From: Tipula vernalis
Taxonomy: Eukaryota > Arthropoda > Insecta > Diptera > Tipulidae
NCBI GenBank assembly: GCA_958295665.1
Contig: OY282560.1
Span: forward strand, 90,682,311-90,746,310
Direction of reading: 5' to 3'
DNA length: 64,000 nt
Shown here: in pieces, positions 34,548 through 44,437 of the stretch
Position numbering within the stretch: the stretch's first letter is position 1
Layout of the letters: the number at the start of each line of letters is the position of its first letter
The notes under the pieces: model-generated
The model's input: only the letters and a program-made list of their open reading frames with translations
The model's database searches: none
What the model was told of the DNA's origin: nothing
Position numbers and translations under genes: made by a program

Positions 34548-34803
34548 TGTAACAAAACAAAAATACAATAACCAAGGAAATTTCATCGGTGTTGGCAGCA
34601 CCAAGTTTCAACCGATGACAAAAAGGAGGTGGACGAACAGTAGTATCTAGTATGTCGTCTGCGGTAAACCATACAACAAATTATTATTATATCTATATAC
34701 AATCCCATGGAGGGATTCCTATTATTTTTATATTAAATTAAATCAATATGTAATCCAATCAATATATGTAAAATAAAATAAATAATAATAAACTAAATGA
34801 AAC
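34548..34803 (+). repeat. 3' LTR of the deleted Gypsy element
   Basis: Starts TGTAACAAAAC directly after a purine tract. The last shared base with the 5' LTR is about 34790. No target duplication could be identified. Confidence 0.6.
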
Positions 34804-36429
34804 AGGAATAGTGAAATCATAAACAAATAAACATTTAAAGTAGGTGGTGTATATAAATTTTGGCCCTTAAGGAAAATGAAAAAACCCACGCTACAACATG
34901 TCTATCAACCAAATCAGGATTTTAAAATGGTCACGCCAATGGAAATTGCTGAAGAAATCGACAAAAGTCTTAGCCAAAAAAGGCACCAGGAATTGATGAA
35001 ATATCACCGGGTGTATTCAAGGAACTTCCACGCAAAGCAATCATCATGATCACATACTTATTTAATGCCTGTATGAGATTGAAGTATGTACCCAAATGCT
35101 TCAAAACGGCCCAAATAGTTATGTTGAAGAAACCAGATGAAGAAGTAACATCATACAGACCAATTTTACTGCTTCCGACCTTATCAAAGCTGTTTGAAAA
35201 ACTACTACTAAAACGTCTAAAGCCAATGGTAAACGTTCCTGATTTTCAATTTGGATTCAGGAATAACCACTCCACAATAGATCAAGTCCATCGAATAACT
35301 ATGGTAATAGAGCAAGCGTTAGAAGAAAAGAAATATTGCCCCGCCGTATTTCTGAATGTATTTCAGGCCTTTGATAGGGTTTGGCACGAGGGATTGACAT
35401 TCAAGATGAGCAAAATGCTACCACAAAACCATTGCCAGCTGCTTGAATCATACCTCTCTGATCGCCAATTCAGAGTCATCCATGAAGAAACATGTCTGAC
35501 TTTTATCCAACGCTAGCGGGAGTTCCGCAGGGAAGCGTATTGGGACCCCTCCTCTACCTTCTCTACACTGCGGACATACCTACAACGAATAAAACATTCA
35601 TCGGCACATTCGCTGACGACACTGTAATTATGTCAGTAGACGAATCACAAGCAAGGGCAGTGGAAAATCTTCAACGAGCAATGAACAACGTTACTAAATG
35701 GACAATTGACTGGAAAATCGTGCTTAATGAGCTCAAATCAACCCATGTGACATTTACGCTCCGATACAAAAATAACAGTCTACACATACATCTTAATTGG
35801 GTGCAAGTGCCGCAAGCTGAATCGGCAAAATACCTTAGTCTGCATTTAGATTCAAGGCTCAACTGGAAACATTACGTGAGACAAAAAGCTGAACAGATAC
35901 GATTAAAACAACGTCAAATGTACTGGTTAATAGGACATCATTCCAAAATGAACCTGTATTGCAAAAGACTAGTCTACCAGACTATCTTCAAACCAATATG
36001 GATGTATGGTGCGCAGCTATGGGGTTGTACTCATAAATCCAATAGAGACATTATACAACGTAGCCAAAATAAATTTTTTCGAATGGTCACCAACGGCTAC
36101 CGATTTGTGACTAACAGGGAAATACACAATGATCTAAAAATACAATTGCTAGACGACGTCATCCGCGAATGTTCCATTAAACATGAGAAGAAACTTCTTA
36201 CCCACACCAACGTTGAGGCCGTACAACTACTGGACAGTACAAACGAAGTAAGGCGGCTCAAACGAATCAAACCACATGAGCTAACCGTATGAATATTATA
36301 TCTCAAGGGAACTGGACACTGGTTCAGCAGACCCACACAAGTTTATGCTTATCTCATAAGTACTAATGTCAACCTTACTAATGAATTAATAATGTATATT
36401 ATGTTAATAAATTTAATAAATTCACCGCA

Positions 36430-37330
36430 AATATTTTTCGTGATTGTCGAAAAATAAATAATGGATGGTTTTATCAATCAACTAAACAACAGAAGTTGAT
36501 GAATACGTGTTGGGACCAATGGATTAAGTATATCGTTGTAAAACATTACATTTCGCAGGTGAATACAATATCAATGGAAGTTACAGCATGTGCTGCCATA
36601 AAGGAAAAATTGAATTACCACCAATCAATACAACTGATACAATAAAAAGTTTGCTTAAAAGTTTTGACCAATTCAGCAAGCATTTTCTGGATAACATTCG
36701 CACTGTCAACAGTCAATTTGTCTTTACTTCGCTTAATGGAGATGGAATTGAATTAATTGGAAGTCAAAATCCACCTGTTATAAAAGTTCGTAGCCAAGTT
36801 TACCACAATTTGGGAAGTTTTTCACCACAACCAGGCCACCAACCAAGATTTATACAGATGTGGGTCTACGATAATTACTCCAAATATTAGACAATGAATT
36901 AAGAGGTCTAAATCTATGAATTGCTCAGTTAAAGAGAATGCAAGAAGTAATGGAACGGGAGCAGCAAAATGTGTTAGAAGAAAACCGACTTGTGTGAAAA
37001 GCTGTTGAAAATTTAACGGAAAAATGGCATAAAATTAAGATGAAAATATTCAAATGTTCCAGATGCTGATGATGTGGATTTGAAAATATTTCAGCGCAGT
37101 CGTGGAGTCTTTAGTCATCCAGAGGCTTAATAGCAACTGTGATCCTTTGCGATACTCAATATTGCTTCCTCCCCCCCCCTTCCTTATTCGAAAGGAATAA
37201 TATCTTCAATCCATTGATTCATGCTAAACGATTGAGTCAAGAATATATAATCGACAAGTATCAAATATACCGTACCGTAAATTTTGTTCAACAAAAAACG
37301 CTTAGTGCGAAGCACTGAGTGAAGAATCAT
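36430..37330 (+). pseudogene. Helitron Rep/helicase N-terminal relic
   Basis: The ORF at 36588-36890 encodes the Helitron-like N-terminal signature: MCCHKGKIELPPI, then FTSLNGDGIELIG and VYHNLGSFSPQPGHQPRF. The match begins slightly upstream (EYNINGSYS near 36561). Shifted frames downstream still show CDPLRYSILLPPP near 37140 and RLSQEYIIDKYQIYRTVNFV near 37220, in the order found in Helitron proteins. Rolling-circle replication and helicase domains are missing. No Helitron terminus (5' TC, 3' hairpin-CTRR) was located. Confidence 0.78.
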
Positions 37331-37539
37331 ATCGGTCAATTCTGACGTTGCTCACATAATACTGTGAAACGGGAGAAATTTTTAACATTGTGGATGCTCT
37401 CTAAATGAAGTAATTTAAATTCTTAAGGTTTTTCAACAGTATACTAGAGATGTATAATTGAATCTAATTGTTAAAGGTCGAAGAAGAAAACACGTGTCAG
37501 TTCTAAATAATCTAACAAGGGAACCTTTTTAACTGTCAA

Positions 37540-38400
37540 CGGGATGCTGGGTAAACTGAGGAAAAAATCGAGAAGATTATTCAACAAGGCTAAACGCACC
37601 GGTGAATGGGGCGAGTATAAGATGGCCTTGACGGAATATAATCTCGAACTAAGAAGATCCAACAGGACTACCTGGAGGAATTTCTGTGAGGGAATCAATG
37701 AATTGCCCTCTGCAGCTCGTCTCCAGAAAGTCCTTTCCAGGGATCATTCAAATGGTTTAGGACTTCTCCAGAAGCAAGATGGGAGGTTCACTGAAAACCG
37801 GAAGGAAACCTTAGAGGTACTGCTAGAGACCTACTTTCCGGATTCAGTAGTGGTAGGAGCCCAAGAGGACTTGCAGGATCCCTCATAGGTGGCCTATGCG
37901 CCTCATCGTAGGATCTGGAGTCTCTCTGGGAAAATGTTCACACCCAGCAAGGTGCGATGGGCTATTGGGTCTTTCAAACCTTTCAAATCCGCTGAAGGAG
38001 ATGGTATCTTTCCAGCTTTACTTCAAAAAGGTATTGAGGAAATACTACCCAGCTTGATCCAGATGTTTCGGGCAAGTTATGCTTTTAACTATATTCCGAA
38101 ACTGTGGAGGAAAGTAAATGTGATCTTTATACCAAAGAGGAAGGGGGGGTCGTCCAGACACCCAGGCCAGGGCATATCGGCCAATTAGCCTCACATCGTT
38201 TCTGGATGGAAAAAATCCTGGACTATCAAATAAGAAGTGAGGTATAAAGAAATTGCCCTTTGTGCCTTTGTGGATATTGAGGGGGCGTTTGATAATACCT
38301 CCTATGGATCTATAGAGAGGGCAGCAATAGGAAAAAGGGTTCCGCCTAAAAGAAAAAGATTTATATTTTCGTGACCAATTGTGATATTGAGGAAGAGGTC
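37540..38400 (+). pseudogene. R1/LOA-type LINE reverse transcriptase relic
   Basis: 37544-37888 encodes the linker before reverse transcriptase (LRKKSRRLFNKAKRTGEW, WRNFCEGINELPSAARL). 37889-38188 encodes the reverse transcriptase start (FKPFKSAEGDGIFPALLQ, WRKVNVIFIPKRKG). Degraded RPISLTSFL and ALCAFVDIEGAFDNTSYGS follow by 38300. It stops before the catalytic FADD box. A related fragment lies on the minus strand at 50285-51290. Confidence 0.78.
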
Positions 38401-38571
38401 TCAAAATTTAAGAGAATACCTGCCCAAAATAACAGAAAATGTTTGTAAAATATAAATGGTTTTGGTGATCAGTAACCGACGTTTTGTGGGAAAAGTGTCG
38501 TCCGAGGAGCCGGATAGACCCAATTTTTTATTTTTATTTTAAAACGGCATTTCAGATGCAGCACCATTATA

Positions 38572-38728
38572 CCCTAGTAAGACTGTGGTTTAATAAATCC
38601 GATTTAGCTAAACTAGTTTAAGTATTCTATAGAAAAACAAAGGGATTAGCTAAAATCGAGGTTGACACACTGCGACTAATCTCGAAAAATTCACTAAATC
38701 GGCTTTATTAAATCGCAGTCTGTCTAGG
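38572..38728. mobile_element. 157-bp MITE-like element
   Basis: CCTAGTAAGACTGTGGTTTA at the left pairs with the mirror of the right end (CCTAGACAGACTGCGATTTA read inward), and the match continues through AATAAATCCGATTTAG. It has no coding content. It lies about 340 bp downstream of the DCTN6 stop. Confidence 0.65.
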
Positions 38729-39027
38729 TTATTCGACAATTAACGGTTTGTAATTTATAAATTTTGGTTTCTCTTAAACTATACAAATAAAGTTTTCTCA
38801 ATTGTACGTAGCCCTACGTTAATAAGTAGTGTCTCGGACACAGGCACGTCCGTTTTTGAGTCACCTGCACTACACTTGCTTAATTTTTGTTCATTTTACT
38901 CGTATGTGATTTTCGTTTTCATTCTACCGGAATTTCCGTTCCCATTTTTATTACGAAATTTTCTACTTACCGGCTTAAGACGTTTTCACATCAAAAATAA
39001 TTAAATAATTTAAAGTACATATATTTT

Positions 39028-39033
39028 TTTATT
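39028..39033 (-). terminator. Candidate poly(A) signal of DCTN6
   Basis: AATAAA on the minus strand, about 33 bp after the DCTN6 stop codon. Confidence 0.55.
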
Positions 39034-39065
39034 ATAAATTATTAACATAGAGTGTTTTATCTTTT

Positions 39066-40712
39066 TTAAATTTGTTCCCGCAATTTCTTTGGATCAAATG
39101 TAGCCTTGCGCAAGTGATAATAATTTGGCAAGACTTTACGCAAAAATTCCAGCTGCAATGTTTGAGATCCTTGTTTTTCGAGCGCCTCCCTTTGAAAACA
39201 TTTTTTACCATTATAAATGACGGTGTTTTCTAGCAATGTTTGTTTGCCAACCAGGCGGCAACCGGCACCAATTATACAGCCATTTGTTATTTTAACATCG
39301 GACGATACATACGATTTACATTCGAATATATTTTTTTCGCCAATTTTTAACGCTTCAACGGTGCAACCAACTTCAAATGTATTATTAGGACCGATCAGAA
39401 GAACTGGTAGTTTAGATGGTGCCGCATCCGATCCGTCCACATTTGCACGTTTATGTATTATTTTTGCATACTCCTCGATTATACAATTTTCGCCTACAAT
39501 AATGGGCCCCGATTCGGCAATAATTGTAGCAGTGGGATGTACGACACAGCCAGATGAGATTGTTATGTCGCCAGAGAGAACTGCTTCTTCGCACACAATG
39601 GCACCGGGCATTAATTTAATTCTGAGAATTTAAAATAAAAATGAATTGGTTCAAAAAGGTGTCACAAAGAAAATAACAAAAACTAAATGTTTAAATTCCA
39701 ATAGATAAAATCGGAATTTCAGAATTTCAATTTGTGCCAATCCGACATCAATTATACGTTGAATTTACACATACAAATGAATATTTTTAACTGCGGACTT
39801 CTACCTCTACAAGGTGATAAATATCACGGTTCTCTAAATTTAATTTTGAAAAAAGTACAAGAAAAGCTAACGAAACACTTTTTATGGTCTAAGCAGCTCT
39901 TACTGCTTTGTTTTATACCCCGTAGCAGGGCTCTTAGGCCTATTTGTTTCGTCTTGGGATACCCTTTTGACCTGTTGTGCCTGTCCTTTGAATTCTCTAA
40001 GCGTTTGATTTTCGAAGCAACTTAAAAGTTGAAAAAGCTGACATATTTTTTGAGAGTTGGTGGTCTAATTTAACGTGGCACATTTATTTTTATATTTATG
40101 GGATGCATTGGGATCATTCGATCGACAACTTTAACGCCCGAATTAGTTGAGATCTCAGGAAGTTATACCTTAAATGGCCGCCGAAACGCTGTTTTCGAGG
40201 TGCGTTGTGTAGGATCCGCCTATCCAGGCCCAATGGCCGGATATAATTTTCAATTTTATGTATATACTTTTTGGGAATCCACCGTACTTTATTTTATTCA
40301 TTTTGATATTATGTACACAGTCCCCTTGAACTATCACATTTATCAGTCCAGAATTTACTTTTCTCATATAAAACTCCCTCGGTTAAACCGATACTTCATT
40401 TGAACGGACACCTCGCTTTGTCTCGCTAATGTCCGTTCAAGCGATGTTCCACCGTTAGTTATTTGATTAAATAGAAAAAATAAATACGTAATTCCTCAAA
40501 AAATAAACATCAACAAACTACTTTTACCGTAGTAAATATTTAACCCGAAAATTCGACAGTCGTATGATTGAATTACTACATTACCTTAAATCTGGCCACC
40601 TTTCTTGTTCAATGATATCACAAACATGTTAACATGAAAATTTTCTTTTCATTTTACCCCTTATATATTAACCCACAAATAATTTATGTACTTACTCGTT
40701 TTTGTTGCTCAT
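39066..40712 (-). CDS. DCTN6: Dynactin subunit 6 (p27)
   Basis: Two exons, complement of 40712-40696 and 39621-39066, encode 190 residues, the usual length. Exon 1 is only 17 nt (MSNKNE with a split codon), ends at a GTAAGT donor, and joins across a 1074-bp intron to exon 2 after TTAAATTCTCAG. The join gives MSNKNEIKLMPGAIVCEEAV, which matches the family start. The body is a left-handed beta-helix of hexapeptide turns (residues about 15-150: VVHPTATIIAESGPIIVGEN, NNTFEVGC, ITNGCIIGAGCRL), followed by the conserved tail TLQLEFLRKVLPNYYHLRK. In dynactin, p27 sits with p25 in the pointed-end complex that helps dynein cargo binding. A single-exon reading starting at the internal ATG (39611) would drop nine residues. 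It is head to head with the AspRS gene. Confidence 0.93.
39622..40695 (-). other. DCTN6 intron
   Basis: Bounded by GTAAGT (40695-40690) and CTCAG (39626-39622). It contains a perfect 10-bp hairpin (40401-40439) and no recognisable coding sequence; ORFs of 97-101 codons inside it have no known domain. Confidence 0.8.
40401..40439. repeat. Perfect 10-bp stem hairpin in DCTN6 intron
   Basis: TGAACGGACA (40401-40410) is mirrored exactly by TGTCCGTTCA (40430-40439), with a 19-base loop. It may be the end of a small inverted-repeat element or a chance structure. Confidence 0.5.
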
Positions 40713-41433
40713 ACTTTATATATTCCTAATTATTTAAATTTAATAAACCACTTAATTATTCCTTATTTTAATGAAAATTAATCCACACCTATCTTTCACG
40801 ACTGCAAATCAAAACAAATTATAAACTGTCAAAATATTTGGTTGCATCCAAAACTGTATTGTATCAAATGTCAAATATGCTGATGCATCCAAATTTCCCC
40901 AGTTCAATAAAATTTACCGACGTGTCGGGTTGTACATATTTTTCTTTTTTGTGGTGAAGTGATATTTGAGCACGCGAAACATATTTTTCTACGGTTTAAT
41001 TTAATTAAAAAGTATAAATTTTTTAACGTGAGTACAAGTAAATAAATTAGGTATAAAATTTAAGTTACTTTTTCTTAAAAATCCAAATTCTTATGTACAA
41101 ATGAAATTCCAAAAAGAATAAAAAAAGTTAGGTTATGCAGCTGATTTTTTTTTTTTACCTTAAAAATAGCAATTATGAATTTACTTGCTAAAATATTGGT
41201 TTCAAATTAATTAAATTCTGATTACCTACTTAAAAGTATATCAAGTATATATATGATTTTGATAGTCTGTCTAAAATATGATGTAATATTTATAAAAATT
41301 GATTAATGCATAATGTTGTTTTTGTAATTGTAAAATATATTGGAGGTCGGTAAGGGTTTGCTGGTGCATTAAAGATAATGAAAGTAATTAAAAATTATAT
41401 AAATTAAAATAGATCCATTGAAATATTTACAGT
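40713..41433. promoter_or_regulatory. Divergent promoter of DCTN6 and AspRS
   Basis: The two start codons lie 721 bp apart, facing away. On the AspRS side a donor-like GTGAGT at about 41030 and an acceptor-like TTTACAG at about 41426-41432 suggest an intron in the 5' untranslated region. The shared promoter proper would then be about 300 bp (40713-41030). No TATA box stands out. Confidence 0.5.
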
Positions 41434-43141
41434 ATGACCTTAGAACCGCCGAAAATAGAAAACGAGACTGCAGAAGGTGATGCACAATCAAAGAAAGCAG
41501 CAAAAAAATTAGCTAAAGAGAGCGCTAAAGCTGCAAAGGTAAGATCATAATAGATATATTGATCACACGAAATATTTAATGAATATTGTGTAATATTTGT
41601 TTTACAATTTTTTTTTTTATTTTTTTTTTATTTAGAAAGCCGAACATAAAGCAGCAGCAGCTGGTGGAAAAGATAATGACCAGGAAGCAGAGGAAGTTGA
41701 TTATGCGGCCGATAAATACGGTCCAACCGGAATAATTCAATCAAAGGATACAAAATCGGAACGAAATTTTGTTCATGTGACCGAGCTCAAGGATAACTTG
41801 GAGAAGAGTGTGTGGGTGCGAGGGCGGATACATACTTCACGATGTAAAGGAAAACAATGTTTTGTTATTTTACGGCAACAAAGTAGTACAGTGCAATGTT
41901 TAATTGCTGTGAATGACCACATCTCTAAACAAATGGTTAAATTTTCTGGCGCAATATCCAAAGAGAGCATTGTTGATATACGAGGATCGGCTAAATTAGT
42001 AACCAATAAAATCGAGTCATGCACAGAAAAGGATTTGGAAGTACATGTGAATGAAATTTTTATAGTGTCACAAGCGAAACCTCAGCTTCCGTTACAAATT
42101 GAAGATGCGTCGCGGCCAGAATTGGGAGATGATGCTGACGGGTTACATATTCGTGTGAATCAAGATACCCGATTGGATAATCGAGTTTTAGACTTAAGAA
42201 CGCCCGCCAATCAGGCAATATTTCGATTAGAAGCCGGTTTATGTAAATTATTCCGTGATATTTTAACTGAAAGTGGTTTTGTTGAAATTCATACGCCAAA
42301 AATTATTTCGGCCGCCAGTGAAGGTGGAGCAAACGTCTTTACTGTAAGCTATTTCAAGGACTCTGCTTATTTGGCCCAATCTCCTCAGCTTTACAAGCAG
42401 ATGGCAATTGCAGCTGATTTTGATAAAGTGTTCACAGTCGGAGCTGTTTTTCGCGCTGAAGATTCCAATACCCATCGACATTTGACTGAGTTTGTTGGTT
42501 TGGATTTAGAAATGGCATTCAAGTATCATTACCATGAAGTGCTGAATACGATTGGGGATACATTTACTGCTATATTTAAAGGATTACGCGATAACTACGA
42601 TCGTGAAATTCAAGCTGTTTCACAACAATACAAAGTTGAGCCATTTAAATTTCTTGAACCACCTCTTAAACTGGAGTTCCATGAAGCTGTGGAGATGCTA
42701 CGTAGTGTCGGAATTCAAATGGATGATGAAGAAGATTTGTCAACACCAAATGAAAAATTACTGGGCCGTTTGATTAAGGCCAAATATGATACCGATTTTT
42801 ATATTCTAGATAAATTCCCTTTGGCAATTCGGCCATTCTACACGATGCCCGATCCCAATAATCCGAAATATTCAAATTCTTACGATATGTTTATGCGAGG
42901 GGAAGAAATACTTTCAGGAGCTCAACGTATACATGATCCAGAATTTTTAATTGATCGTGCGGGACATCACAATATTGACTTAACTAAAATTGCCGCTTAT
43001 ATTGAAGCGTTCCGATTTGGATGTCCCCCTCATGCTGGCGGTGGTATTGGCATGGAACGTGTAGTTATGTTGTATCTAGGACTTGACAACATTAGAAAGA
43101 CATCCATGTTCCCACGTGACCCTAAGCGGATTACACCATAA
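41434..43141 (+). CDS. DARS1: Aspartyl-tRNA synthetase, cytoplasmic
   Basis: Charges tRNA-Asp with aspartate for cytosolic translation. Exons 41434-41538 and 41636-43141, joined across a 97-bp GT-AG intron, encode 536 residues, somewhat longer than the roughly 500 usual in animals because of a Lys/Ala-rich N-terminal extension (residues 1-60), which is common in eukaryotic AspRS and binds tRNA. The OB-fold anticodon domain spans about residues 90-180 ([20 protein letters not shown]). Class II motifs are present: motif 1 around 240-260 (FVEIHTPKI), the flipping-loop/active-site region near 283 (QSPQLYKQ), motif 2 at 307-321 ([15 protein letters not shown]) and motif 3 at 503-513 ([11 protein letters not shown]). 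The ATG at 41434 was chosen because the frame then runs through a good splice junction. It is tail to tail with MED30. Confidence 0.96.
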
Positions 43142-43211
43142 TTATAAAAAACATGTATTTTTTTGTTCCCTATCCCATAATTCACCCCAGAACTCTAAAT
43201 TTCCATTAAAA

Positions 43212-43217
43212 AATAAA
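43212..43217 (+). terminator. Poly(A) signal of AspRS
   Basis: AATAAA 71 bp after the stop codon; cleavage would fall close to the MED30 stop codon at 43255. Confidence 0.65.
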
Positions 43218-43247
43218 CGAATATTTGAAATGAGCAAACGGCTGTGT

Positions 43248-43253
43248 TTTATT
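43248..43253 (-). terminator. Poly(A) signal of MED30 only a few bases after its stop codon
   Basis: On the minus strand the stop TAG (43257-43255) is followed by AAATAAAAC, so AATAAA begins two bases after the stop. Cleavage would fall about 15-25 bases on, opposite the AspRS poly(A) region. Confidence 0.6.
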
Positions 43254-43254
43254 T

Positions 43255-44196
43255 CTACGATTTTCTCATGCTGAGCATTGTATTTATTTCCCAAATTATA
43301 ATCCGAGTCCGATCAATAATTTCACGAAGTTGTTTATTCCGAAGCATCGCAATATCAATCAATTCACGATTTTCTTGTAAAGCTTTTTTATATTCCTCGC
43401 TTGGTGCTGGTTCTGGTTTTGGGTCCGGATCGTCTTTTAACGGAATCAAACTTTCGACATGTGTGTACTCCATTCCTTGTTGGCAGCAGTCGTTACATTT
43501 ATCATATAGAATACGCAATCTTTTGAAGAGAAGCCGAATAGTTCGGAAATGTTCCTGTACCTTTTTCTCAGTACTACTATTATTAATACCATTAGGAAGT
43601 TGAATTGCCCTGAGCGCTTGGAAGACCTCTTGGAATCTCGTAACAATATCTTGGACGGTTTCTTGTCCAAATCGACACAAGCTTACAATATTAAATTCTT
43701 TCTGTTGGTTCTGCTGATGCATCGGCGGCTGACCAACAATCGGTTGATTTGGCACTTGCCCCTGAGCTGGATTTGACATAAGCGGTACATTAACAGCGTT
43801 CGGCGTCGTTGGTGTTGTAAGTGTGAGTTGTGGTTGATTTGTTGCCTGCGGCCCTTGTTGTGCAATTTGTTGTTGGCTTACCACTTGTGGTTGATTTGGA
43901 TGTGATTGATTTGGCATCCCCGGTGGTCCAACATGTGCTGGGCCCATTCCACCAGCTTGAACAATTCCACCGCCCTGGCCACCCATTGTATTAGCTAGAC
44001 CAGGATTTTGCATCTGGGCCTGATGTTGCGGTGATTGCATCATACCGGATTGACTGTATCCCATCATACCACCCATTTGTTGCTGTTGTTGCCCAACTCC
44101 AGCCATATTCATTTGATTCATCATGGGATTATTAAAATTACCACGATGCCCACCACCTTGATTTGTGTTAAAATTATTTGGAAACTGGTTCGACAT
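43255..44196 (-). CDS. MED30: Mediator complex subunit 30
   Basis: A single-exon gene of 313 residues. Mediator links transcription factors to RNA polymerase II in the nucleus; MED30 is a metazoan head-module subunit. The conserved domain is the C-terminal half (from about residue 167): NIVSLCRFGQETVQDIVTRF, LPNGINNSSTEKKVQEHF, LLFKRLRILYDKCNDCC and the C-terminal LREIIDRTRIIIWEINTML. The first 165 residues are a low-complexity region rich in Gln, Asn, Gly, Met and Pro (for example GVGQQQQQMGG), which makes the protein much longer than the human one (about 178). Head to head with URI and tail to tail with AspRS. Confidence 0.95.
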   Translation of the reverse strand: MSNQFPNNFNTNQGGGHRGNFNNPMMNQMNMAGVGQQQQQMGGMMGYSQSGMMQSPQHQAQMQNPGLANTMGGQGGGIVQAGGMGPAHVGPPGMPNQSHPNQPQVVSQQQIAQQGPQATNQPQLTLTTPTTPNAVNVPLMSNPAQGQVPNQPIVGQPPMHQQNQQKEFNIVSLCRFGQETVQDIVTRFQEVFQALRAIQLPNGINNSSTEKKVQEHFRTIRLLFKRLRILYDKCNDCCQQGMEYTHVESLIPLKDDPDPKPEPAPSEEYKKALQENRELIDIAMLRNKQLREIIDRTRIIIWEINTMLSMRKS

Positions 44197-44437
44197 TGTG
44201 TATTTAATTTAATTTGAAGAGACGAATGCAGCAATCAATTTTATTTCGGTTTTAAAATGACAGATTGACGGCTATTTTTGACAAACTGTTTGGTTCATAT
44301 GTGCACAGTGCACACCGCAGTTTGGTGCAAGTGGTATAAACCAAATTATAAATTGTCTAATGAATGAATTACTGCAATATCGACTAGGACGTCATAAGTC
44401 ATAACCTAGAAAACAGTTGTCAAAAAAAATTAAAAAC
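44197..44437. promoter_or_regulatory. Short divergent promoter of MED30 and URI
   Basis: Only 241 bp separate the two start codons, which face away from each other. A palindrome, GTGCACAGTGCAC (about 44301-44313), lies near the middle and could be a shared regulatory site. No TATA box is evident. Confidence 0.6.

Larger units (their letters stand above)
32047..34803 (+). mobile_element. Internally deleted Gypsy-type LTR element inserted in Jockey
   Basis: Two LTRs starting TGTAACAAAAC (32047 and 34548) share about 243 bp. The 5' LTR probably ends GTAGAACA at 32378, just before TGGCGTCGAAAT, a plausible primer site. The 3' end is unsure, perhaps near 34803. Inside are gag with zinc knuckles (32504-33723) and then, without reverse transcriptase or most of integrase, the integrase C-terminal part (33965-34528). 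A purine tract, GAGGGGGAGAT, precedes the 3' LTR. The central deletion makes it a non-autonomous derivative. Confidence 0.82.
30480..36420 (+). mobile_element. Jockey-type LINE, 5'-truncated, carrying MITE and Gypsy insertions
   Basis: ORF2 can be followed from the endonuclease domain (NNIDIALISETHF near 30500, IIGGDYNIKHTAWGS near 30800, DLTSDHIPV near 31035). After a pair of MITEs it resumes (31452-32046), and after a Gypsy insertion it enters reverse transcriptase (about 34845-36292: RPILLLPTLSKLFEKLL, FQAFDRVWH, PQGSVLGPLLYLLYTAD and catalytic FADDT). The C-terminal part WLIGHHSKMNLYCKRLVYQ ends at 36292. It has the endonuclease then reverse transcriptase order of Jockey. ORF1 is absent. 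Short frame breaks also occur at 30630, 31900 and 35510. Confidence 0.87.

Noticed and set aside
39217..39633. 138-codon plus-strand ORF opposite DCTN6
   Set aside because: It is the antisense shadow of the conserved DCTN6 coding sequence.
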